Positions 55,766-64,000 of a DNA stretch of 64,000 nucleotides are shown in pieces. The translations under genes were made by a program, and so were the position numbers. The stretch's first letter is position 1; each line of letters opens with the position of its first letter. This DNA is from Stomoxys calcitrans (taxonomy: Eukaryota; Arthropoda; Insecta; Diptera; Muscidae), in NCBI RefSeq assembly GCF_963082655.1, contig NC_081552.1, positions 189,360,075 through 189,424,074 of the forward strand, written 5' to 3'. Below the pieces are notes generated by a model. The model saw nothing but the letters and a program-made list of their open reading frames with translations. It ran no database searches and was not told where the DNA came from.

Positions 55766-56214
55766 TAGAGCTTGCAAAATATCGATGGCACTATCCATCA
55801 TATAGATATTTTACTATTTGTCTGAATATCGATTGATATTTTTCCTATCGATAGTATCGGCAAAGTAAAATTTTTCGCAAAATTTAACAAAACCAAGCGA
55901 TTCAACACTGAATCTATTTGTAAGAGGGCGCATATTTATTTTTTAAAGAGGGCGATTCATTCGATTGGGCTAAAAAGTTGTACAAAGTTTTCTTCTTCTT
56001 TCACAACTTCATTTACATTGGTTTTATTCGGTCTGTTCATTAATATTGCTTCTATATAAATCGGTCTCCTGATTTTTAGTTCTCATTTTCGATTGAAAAA
56101 GAGGTGATGGGAAATTAACGAAAGTATCGATACTATTGATATTTATTATAAGAAATATCGATAATATCGAATGTTGCGATTATCGATAATTTGCCAGCTC
56201 TAGTTTACTACAAA
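55766..56214. mobile_element. hAT-like MITE, about 450 bp
   Basis: Ends TAGAGCTTGCAAAATATCGAT and ATCGATAATTTGCCAGCTCTA are inverted repeats. Flanking octamers GTTTACTC and GTTTACTA differ at one base, matching the 8-bp target duplications of hAT elements. The interior is rich in ATCGAT and has no transposase. Confidence 0.75.
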
Positions 56215-56512
56215 GGAGACCTTTCACCGATACCCGTTTTTTGTCGTTGAACATAAAAACCCGTTTTGCGGATTTTTACGTAAGGGAGGCCTGTAGACAA
56301 CTTGGATCAAATTCCCTTTTTAGATATGAACTCTACTTTCAAATACCTCTCATTTGATACCCATATTATCCCAAACGGTAAATATGTCCGTTTGGGTGGA
56401 TTTTTTTTGGTAGGGAGGCCCCCGTCAATTTGAATAAATAATTGTATTAGATTTGTACTTTACTTCCAAATGCCTTTCGTTTGACATCCACTTTGCCCCA
56501 ATCGGTGTACAT
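56215..56512 (+). repeat. Type-2 core fragment, right part
   Basis: Continues from before the MITE: GGGAGGCCTGTAGACAACTT, ACTTTCAAATACCTCTCATTTGATACC and CCCAAACGGTAAATATGTCC, about 2.3 units. Confidence 0.65.
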
Positions 56513-56600
56513 GTAGAGCTGGCAAACTATCGATAATCGCAACATTCGATATTTCTAGTAATAATTATCGATCGTTAATTTCCCATCATATAAACGAAAA
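56513..56600. mobile_element. hAT-like MITE, end fragment (second copy)
   Basis: TAGAGCTGGCAAACTATCGAT and AATCGCAACATTCGATATTTC are the inverse of the right end of the MITE at 56,120-56,214. Only one end remains. Confidence 0.75.
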
Positions 56601-57335
56601 TGAAAAGCAATTAGTAAAAGCGATCTATGTTAAATGTTAAAGCTTCAGGAAACCGAACAAGGATAATTAAGAGACCGGTGTATATGGGAGCTATATCAGG
56701 TTATAGACTGATTTGAACCGTACTTGGCACAGTTGTTGAAAGCAGTAACAGAATACCGCATGTAAAATTTTCAGCCAAATCGGACAAAAATTGCCGCTTC
56801 CAGCTGCTCAAGAAGTCAAATCAGCAGATCGGTTTATATGGGAGCTATATCAGGTTATAGGCCGATTTAGACTTTACTTAGTACAGTTGTTGGAAGTCGT
56901 AGCAGAACACCGCATGCAAAATTTCATCCAAATCGGACAAAAATTGCTGCTTGTAAGGGCCTATGAAGTCAAATCGGGAGATCGGTTTATATGGCAGCTA
57001 AATCAGGTTATAGACCGATTTGGACCGTACTTGGTGCGGTTGTTGAAAGTCATAACAGAACACTATGCACAAAGTGTTAGCCAAACCGGACGAAAAGTGT
57101 GGCTTCCAGGGACGCAGGAAGTCAAATCGGGAGATCGGTTTATATGGAAGCTATATATAAATTGTAACCGATATGGCCCATTTGCAATCCCCGTTATCTG
57201 TGCAAAATTGCAAGCGACTAAATTTACTCGTTCAACCGGTATCGTTATTTCGACAGACGGACGGACGAACATTGCTAGCTTGACTCAGAATGTCGAGACG
57301 ATCAAGAATATGTATACTTTATGGGGTCTTAGATC
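56601..57335 (-). mobile_element. DINE-1-like element with open 51-codon repeat frame
   Basis: A degraded tail (AGTAAAAGCGATCTATG), four core units and a head up to GGGGTCTTAGATCAATGTATC, where the RTE-like LINE starts. The frame 56,791-57,369 stays open through all units. Confidence 0.75.
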
Positions 57336-58616
57336 AATGTATCCGGTATGGAGGTATTTTTGGGGGTGATACTCTCGAGCGTACTGTGTGAAAGATTAAA
57401 ACCTAAAGTCAATGAGATAATTGGGCCCAATCATACCCTATACGACTTTAGACCAGGTAAATCCACCCTAGACCAGATATTCACACTGCGCCAAATCCTG
57501 GAAAAGACCCGAGAAGGACAAATTAACACCTACCATATCTTTGCTGACTACAAAGCCGCCTTCGATACTACTTTACGTTCAAAGGTATTTCAAGCCATGT
57601 CTGAGTTTGGTATCCCTGCAAAATTAGTAAGACTCTGCAGCATGACACTTGCTGATACGCGTTCCTCAGTAAGAATAGGAAAGGCTCTCGCCGAACCATT
57701 TAATACCAAACGAGGTTTCAGACAAGGAGACAGTCTATCGTGTGATCTCTTTAATATCCTGCTGGAGAAGATTATACGAGCACAAGAGGGCACATGCTAC
57801 TCGCCTATGCCGACGATATCGATATCATAGGTCGGTCACCGGAAGTAGTAACTGCAACCTTTGAGAGAATCGAAAGAGAGTCAGTGAAAATGGGTCTGGC
57901 AGTAAATGGAGATAAGACAAAATGGATTGTTTCAACTCCCAAAAAGCCTTGCACAACCGAGGAGATAAAGAAAATGGAGAAAGTTGGGAACCACAACTTT
58001 GAGACAGTCAGTAACTTTATCTACCTCGGCACCGCCGTAACCGAAACGAATGACACCAATTTTGAGATAAAGCGAAGAATAATACTGGCAAACAGATGCT
58101 ACTTTGGACTAAGTAAGCAGTTTAGAAACAAGGCCACCTCTCGACAGACGAAGACTACACTTTATAAGACACTGATACTACCCGTGCTGTTTTATGGTTC
58201 TGAAGCATGCGTACTTGTGAAAGCAGATGAGGCAGTGCTTGGAGTATTTGAGAGAAAGATTCTTCGTAAAATATATGGACCACTTTGCGTTAACGGAGAA
58301 TATAGGCGACGCATGAACCATGAGCTGTATGACGACGATAGCATAGTTACACGCATCAAAATACAACGGCTGCGTTGGCTAGGTCATGTTGTCAGAAAAG
58401 ATGAAGAAACTTCAGCAAAGAAGTCTTTTGAAGGCAAACACGATGGTACACGCAAAGACCAAAAGCCCGATGGAAAGATCAAGTGGTGGGAGACACATTG
58501 AAACTTGGTGTCAGAGATTTTAGAATGAGCGCAGAAGATCGAGGCGCTTGGAATGCTACTCTACGTTTGGCTGGTGGAACAAATATTCTGTCATAGCTAA
58601 TTAATGTAAAGTAAGT
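57336..58616 (+). mobile_element. RTE-like LINE, RT domain copy
   Basis: 57,348-57,830 encodes RT fingers/palm (LYDFRPGKSTLDQIFTLRQI, FADYKAAFDTT, RGFRQGDSLSCDLFNILLE). A frameshift and small deletion at about 57,790 precede 57,794-58,501 (LLAYADDIDIIGRS, catalytic YADD; AVNGDKTKWIVS; LYKTLILPVLFYGSEA; LGVFERKILRKIYGP; RLRWLGHVVRKDEE; GKIKWWETH-stop). The C-terminal LRWLGHV block and short tail AAAGTAAGTAAG suggest RTE-like affinity; the clade is not certain. 5' endonuclease missing. YADD is intact but the frameshift disables it. Confidence 0.82.
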
Positions 58617-58624
58617 AAGAATTA

Positions 58625-59760
58625 CACATCCTATTGAATGGTATTTAGTGGGTGGGCCGTTCAGACTCTATCCCATACATGTATACCAGATTTGTAGTCA
58701 ACTCCCAAAGACCTTTCAATTGATACCCATTTTGTGACGTTCGTCATTCATGACCGTTTAAGGGATTTTGGGGTTGGGGAGGCCCATAGACAGTTTGAAC
58801 CAATTTCTTATAACAGATGTGTACTCAACTTTCAAACACCTTTCATTGTCCCAATTGGTACATAAGCCCTACTGGGGGGTGGGGAGGCGCCTCAGATATC
58901 AAGGAATACATTTTTATGTCAGATTCTTACTATACTTTTAAATACCTTTCATTTGATATCCATCTTGTCCCAATTGGTTAATATAGGGGGGGGGGGAGCC
59001 CCACAGATACCAAGGAATACATTTTTTGTCAGATTTGTACTCCACATTTAAATACCTTTAGTTTGATACCCATATTGCCCAAAGCGGTAAAAGAGTCCTT
59101 ATGGGGGGTTTTTTGGGTGTGGGGGACCACCCCGAACACTTTGGGCGAAATTTGTATACCAAGTTCGAACTCCACTCTTCAATACCGTTCGTTTGATGCC
59201 CATATTGTCCCAATCGACAGACATATCCGTGCGGTGGGGTTTAAGAGAATGGGGAGGCCCACAGACACCAAGGAATACATTTTTATGTCAGATTTGTACT
59301 CCACTGTACTCGGTGAAAGAGTCCTGTTGGGGGTTTTTTAGGTGTGGGGGACCACCTCGAACACTTTGGGCGATATTTGTATATCAAGTACGTACTCTAC
59401 TCTTCCATACCTATCGTTTGATACCCATATTGTCCCAATCGGTAAACACGTCCGCCCGGGTGGGGTTTGGTTTGGGGCGTCCCCCCAGGTTATTTGACCC
59501 AAAAATTTATAAAAATTTCGTGTTTTTGGGATACCATGAGGTGGCATAATTTTGCTTAAATCGGTGAACCCAAGTTCGAGATCCGGCGTTTTTGAGTATT
59601 CGGGTAAGTGGGAGGGTCCGCCTCCCCTTCGGATATTGAAAATGTAGTACCCCATTTTCACCGAGGACTCAAACTCTACCAAATAAATTGTTAGCAGAAT
59701 CCATGTTGGTGGGTTTCCAAGATTTGGATCGGCCGAACATAGCACGCTTTTACTTGTTAT
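58625..59760 (+). mobile_element. DINE-1-like element with type-2 core and tail
   Basis: About seven 130-bp units (ACTCCACTCTTCAATACC, GATACCCATATTGTCCCAATCGG, GGGGAGGCCC), then a unique tail-proximal block (GGGAGGGTCCGCCTCCCCTTC) and the tail ATGTTGGTGGGTTTCCAAG, GGATCGGCCGAACATAGCACGC and TTTTACTTGTT. The tail is the same module that ends type-1 elements. Confidence 0.8.
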
Positions 59761-60170
59761 ATAATACATTGTATTTTTTGGGCTCATGGGTTTCTTCGCT
59801 TAGGATAAGCGCAGGAATAAAATAGTCTGCCAACGACTTCGGTTGTGGCGATTAACTGTTAAGTGGTCACACACTAACGTTTTTGAAAATTGGGGTAAGG
59901 GGGGAGGGTCCGCCTCCCCTTCGGATATTGAAAAATGTAGTACCCCATTTTCACCGAGGAATCAAAGTCTACCAAATAAATTGTTAGCAGAATCAATGTT
60001 GGTGGGTTTCCACGATTTGGCTCGGCCGAACTTAGCACCTTGTTATTGTATATAATAGATTGTATTTTTTGGGCTCATGGGTTTCTTCGCTTAGGATAAG
60101 CGCAGGAATAAAATAGTCCGTCAACGAATTCGGTTGTGGCGATTAACTGATTAAGTGGTCACACACTAAC
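59595..60170. repeat. 292-bp tandem duplication of a DINE tail plus flanking DNA
   Basis: GGAGGGTCCG at 59,611 and 59,903, and AAGTGGTCAC at 59,861 and 60,153, both 292 bp apart. The unit joins the element tail to about 115 bp of flank (TTTTTTGGGCTCATGGG, GGATAAGCGCAGGAAT, GGTTGTGGCGATTAACTG). Confidence 0.92.
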
Positions 60171-60688
60171 AACAACTTATAAAACTTTGCAATTAAAACT
60201 AATACGCTGTAGGGCATCAAATGGTCACTTTTGACTGATTTTAGTCCGTATAAATTTTTTTCTGTAACATTTTATTAAATATTTTATTTGCCTTGTTGTT
60301 GGCAGACATCTGTTGTAAATATTTGTTACAACCACACACCGGCAGTAACAAAAAAAATGTAAGATGCGGGCGTTAGCGGAAATAATTTGAAAATATTTCC
60401 TACTATGTGCAGTTATAATTACGAGTATCTATTAACTATTTCATATCCAATAGATCAATATGCAGTTTAGATAAACAAAAGCATGCCCATGTTAATATGC
60501 AATGCGATAATGTAATTAAATTCAATTTATATGTTAAAACAGATGTTAAGAAGTTAAAAAGGATAAGCAAATTCTAAAACAATGCAGCACTAACAATTAT
60601 GCGGGAGGGTCAAAAACATTTAATATAGGACCCTGGCATCGTAACCAACTTAGAATTCTATTTGAACCATATATTAGGATTAGCAAAA
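60171..60688. other. AT-rich spacer
   Basis: No gene or element recognised. Confidence 0.5.
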
Positions 60689-60905
60689 GTGATAATGAAA
60701 TCCATGACTGTCCGTCTGTCTGGCTAAACCACGAATGAAGCTATTCGCTTCAAATTTGGCACAGATAATCCTTTCATGGATTGAATGCATGGGTTTGAAT
60801 CCTGACAAGAACATTATTTCATGCATGGAAGCCATGTAAACAATTCTCCCCAAAGGAGTAACGCCTTGCAGCACGGCCTCAACGGTACTCAACTATAACA
60901 AGTTA
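60689..60905 (+). repeat. DINE head scrap joined to a degenerate SINE
   Basis: GACTGTCCGTCTGTCTGGC and CGCTTCAAATTTGGCACAG (head-like) run into GGGTTTGAATCCTGAC, CCATGTAAACAATTCTCCCC and AGCACGGCCTCAACGG, resembling the SINE B-box and body. Confidence 0.45.
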
Positions 60906-61209
60906 GGACAAGCTAAAGTCAGGCAAAACTGACCTTTTGATACCCTACACCATATTGGGTATGCAGGCTAAGTCTTCGGAATTAATATTTGCTTAAATTT
61001 GAAATATAGAACTTCGACCAAAATCCTATCGGGAATTAAATACATTGACGGACGAAACTAAAGCTCGGACTTCTGCCAGCTAGAATTTCCTTCAATAAAA
61101 TTTTAAATATTGCACTTACACAATTTTTTGTTCATGCCTAATTTCCCAGGAGTTCCAATTGAAGGAAAATCTCTTCTTCTATTATATAAAAAGGAAATTG
61201 TTGCGCTTT
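60906..61209. other. AT-rich spacer
   Basis: Nothing recognised apart from a TATACCC-like scrap (GATACCCTACACCATATTGG) near 60,940. Confidence 0.45.
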
Positions 61210-61660
61210 GTTTGTTTGTTTTCAAAAACCTCAGATCTCGGAGATGGGTGCACCGATTTAAGCGAAATCTGGGGGAACGCCCCATCCCAAAACCCACCCG
61301 AACGGACATGTTTACCGATTGGGACAATATGGGTTTCAAATGAAAGGTATTTAGGAGTAGAGTACGAATTTGCCATAAAAATGTCACCCTATGTGTTAGG
61401 AGCTCCCCCGACCCCAAAAACAGGATACTTACCGCATTGGGCAATATGCTACATGGGAATCAAATGAAAAGTATCTAAAGGTTAAGTACAAATCTGTGGG
61501 GCACTCCCCATCCCCCAACCACTCAACAGGATATATTTGTTGATTGGGACCATATGGGTATCAAAAGAAATGTGTTTGGAAGTTGAGTACACATCTGTTA
61601 CAAGAATTTAGTCCAAGGTGTCTACGGGGCCTCACCTAGCTTTAAAATATGATTTTGAAT
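61210..61660 (-). repeat. Type-2 core array, about 3.5 units
   Basis: GATGGGTGCACCGATTTAAGC, GGGAACGCCCCATCCCAAAA, ATGGGTTTCAAATGAAAGGTAT and TAGAGTACGAATTTGCCAT, with about 130-bp spacing. Confidence 0.75.
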
Positions 61661-62219
61661 GTAGATAACCAATACAAAACAAGTAAAAGCTGCCCGGCAA
61701 AATGTCGGGAACCCACCGCCATGGATTCTGCCAAAAATTTTTACAAAATAAATTTAAAGCATGGGCATAATTTTATTCAACATACCAAACTTCTGTCAAA
61801 CCAGCAAAAAATTAAAACTTCTAGGAACCGAACAAGAATGATCGAGAGACCAGTTTACATGGAAGCTATATCAGGTTATAAACCGATTCGGACCGTATTT
61901 GGTACACTTGTTGGAAGTCGTAACAGAACACCGAACCTAACCTACCCTAAGGACTCAAAAAGTCAAATCGGGAGATCGATTTATATGGGAGCTACATCAG
62001 GTTATAGAACGATTGGACCGTACTTAGCATAGTTGTTAAAAGTCATAACAGAACACTATATGGAAACTTTTAGCCAAATCGGACAAAAGTTGCGGCTCAA
62101 GAAGTCAAATATGGAGATCTGTTTATATAGGAGCTATATCAGGTTTTAGACCTATTCGGACCGTACTTGGCACATTTGTTGGAAGTCGGAACAGAACACT
62201 ACATGCAAAATTTCAGCCA

Positions 62220-62520
62220 TGCAAATGCAAAATTGCCCATGAATTACTGGGACAAACTTCTTACACATCAATGAGGGCAGTCCAATTCATTCAATTTTAA
62301 GCTCAATGATAAGGGACCTCCTTTTTATAGCCTAGTCCGAACGGCGTGTCGCAAAGCGACACCTCTTTGGGAAGAAGTTTTTACATAGCAAAGTACCTCA
62401 CAAATGTCGGAGGAGGGGATAACCACCGCTGAAAATGTTTCTGATGTTCGCTCCAGGATTCGAAGCCAGGCGTTCAGCGTCATAGGCGGACATGCTAACC
62501 TCTGCGCTACGGTGGCCTCC
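62220..62520 (-). repeat. tRNA-derived SINE, copy 4
   Basis: Minus strand: CCACCGTAGCGCAGAGG (A box), GGCTTCGAATCC (B box with one change), body GTGGTTATCCCCTCCTCC, CACGCCGTTCGGACTAGGC and the TGCATTTGCATGG end. AGCCAT borders both sides, consistent with a short target duplication in the host core unit. Confidence 0.85.
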
Positions 62521-62550
62521 ATAGCCATATCGGACAAAAATTACGGCTTG

Positions 62551-62994
62551 AAAGGGATCAAGAATTCAAATCGGGAAATCGGTTTATATGGGAGCTATAT
62601 CAGGTTATAGACCGATTTAGACCGTACTTCACACAGTTGTTGGAAGTCATAGCAGAACACTACATGGAAAATTTCAGCTCAATCGGATAAAAATTGCGGT
62701 TTCCAGAGGCTCAAGAAATCAAATCGGAAGATCGGTTTATATGAGAGCTGCATCAGGTTATTGACCGATAACCGATGAAAGGGATCAAGAATTCAAATCG
62801 GGAAATCGGTTTATATGGGAGCTATATCAGGTTATAGACCGATTTAGACCGTACTTCACACAGTTGTTGGAAGTCATAGCAGAACACTACATGGAAAATT
62901 TCAGCTCAATCGGATAAAAATTGCGGTTTCCAGAGGCTCAAGAAATCAAATCGGAAGATCGGTTTATATGAGAGCTGCATCAGGTTATTGGCCG
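62551..62994. repeat. Identical tandem duplication in DINE core, 227-bp offset
   Basis: ACCGTACTTC at 62,621 and 62,848. The about 218-bp blocks starting GAAAGGGATCAAGAATTC appear identical by eye, unlike the surrounding 10-20% diverged units. Confidence 0.9.
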
Positions 62995-63404
62995 ATTTCT
63001 ATCGTACTAAGCACAGTTGTTGGGAGTTATAGCAGAACACTACATGCAAAATTTCAGCCAAATCGGACAAAAATTGAGGACTCCAGTGGCTTAAGAAGTC
63101 AAATCGGGAGATCCTTTTATATGGGAGCTGTATCTAAATCTGAACCGATTTGGCCCATTTGCAATCCCCAATAACCTACATCAATATTTAGCATCTGTGC
63201 AAAATTTCAAGGGGCTAGCTTTACGTGTTCGACCGCTATCGTGATTTCGACAGACGGACGGATGGACGGATATGACTAGATCGAATCATAATGTCGAGAC
63301 TATCCAGAATATATATACCTGATGGAGTCCCAGTCCCAATATTTCGAGGTGTTACAAACGGAATAACTAGATTAGGATACCCCCATTCTATGGTAGTGGG
63401 TATA

Positions 63405-63566
63405 AAAAGAAGCCTATGCCCAATTTGAAGGCTATCGGATGAAAATTGCGACAATTTTGTATGGACAGACAGACATACGGGCGAAGCTATGGGTTTATAT
63501 CTCTTCCTTTTGGCTGTTACAAACAATGTTAAGATAATACTCTGTACCACAGTAGTGTTGTACGGC
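63405..63566 (-). repeat. Second-type DINE head fragment
   Basis: CGGATGAAAATTGCGACAATT, GGACAGACAGACATACGGGC, CTGTTACAAACAATG and CTGTACCACAGTAGTGTTG. It matches (inverted) the divergent head at 29,812, defining a second head subtype. Confidence 0.6.
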
Positions 63567-63982
63567 ATTAATATTTATGCGTATTAGAATATATTAAGAT
63601 TTAATTCCCATGGTATCGAGAGCACAATCACAAAAGAAAAGTGCTGTTTGCATAACCTGTAAAAATTAATTTTGTTCTACGTTGTCGTAGGCCCTCAAAT
63701 GTGGTTTATCGCTCTATTAGAAAAATATGTAATTCACCGCTAGTGACAAATTGGAGTAAGGAATCGTGCCATGTTACATAAATATACATATTTTGAGTGC
63801 TCACTTCATTAAAACTATGGTATGTTAATTAGTTCTAATCGCCAATTTGTAAAAATAAAATCTTCTTGAAAATGGGTAAAATCTTGCATATTCAGTTTAT
63901 CATTTCGCTAATAACACAAAAACATATATCAATTTTCTATGCTATAAAGAATATTTAATGCGTTTATCTACAGCGAAAGTTG
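63567..63982. other. AT-rich spacer
   Basis: No recognisable feature. Confidence 0.5.
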
Positions 63983-64000
63983 ACAAATACCCACCACCAT
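63983..64000 (+). repeat. Start of another DINE-like head, cut by window edge
   Basis: AAATACCCACCACCAT at the last bases matches the head start. Confidence 0.45.

Larger units (their letters stand above)
61678..63404 (-). mobile_element. DINE-1-like element, complete, long core with nested SINE
   Basis: Tail AACAAGTAAAAGCTGCCCGG and GGAACCCACCGCCATGG; about eight core units; a SINE in the fourth; an identical two-unit duplication at 62,551-62,994; head CGACAGACGGACGGATGGAC, CCCAATATTTCGAGGTG, CCCCATTCTATGGTAGTGGG with TATAAAAA at 63,404. Confidence 0.85.

Noticed and set aside
56791..57369. 192-codon repeat protein
   Set aside because: It is the translated 153-bp DINE-like unit; kept only as an observation.
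57348..58501. Functional reverse transcriptase gene
   Set aside because: YADD is intact, but a frameshift at about 57,790, missing 5' half and mobile-element context mark it as a LINE relic.

Overview
The window reads as a fly (Diptera) genome segment, most likely a calyptrate/muscoid species. The evidence is one intron-containing gene with short 61-65 bp GT-AG introns, AT-rich spacers, and many copies of a repeat whose terminal module closely resembles the Drosophila INE-1/DINE-1 (Helentron-associated) element. The species assignment is inference from repeat style, not from a marker gene.

Layout. 1-8.3 kb: a complete seven-exon gene on the minus strand for a 694-residue sodium:solute symporter (SLC5 family). 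It is preceded by a LINE 3' fragment (about 150-480), and its two long introns (2 and 4) are the ones filled with transposon debris. 9.3-13.1 kb: a decayed LOA-like LINE whose 5' end runs into nested palindromes. 14.8-23.5 kb: RNase H-bearing LINE fragments, a mariner transposase remnant and DINE-like elements. 24.6-31.7 kb: DINE-like elements flanking a Jockey-group LINE. 32.7-34.3 kb: a long-inverted-repeat element carrying a LINE fragment. 34.3-43.8 kb: DINE-like elements of two core types, an RTE-like LINE interrupted by a mariner MITE, a tRNA-derived SINE, and a unique stretch at 39.5-40.9 kb. 44.1-45.9 kb: a second LOA-like LINE copy. 48.0-53.6 kb: a homogeneous satellite of 41-bp near-palindromic monomers (about 137 copies) with a 1,758-bp higher-order duplication. 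54-64 kb: SINEs, a hAT-like MITE, the longer RTE-like LINE copy and more DINE-like elements.

Apart from the symporter I see no host gene. The RT, endonuclease, RNase H and transposase frames are all broken. No rRNA, functional tRNA or CRISPR array is visible. DINE-like elements are described with the INE-1 convention: the 'head' (TATACCC-rich end with CATGTCCGTCCG) is 5' and the 'tail' (GCGTGCTAAGTTCG-type end) is 3'. Most transposon boundaries are read by eye and good to about 10-50 bp. Exon boundaries of the symporter are exact, given its splice sites and reading frame.
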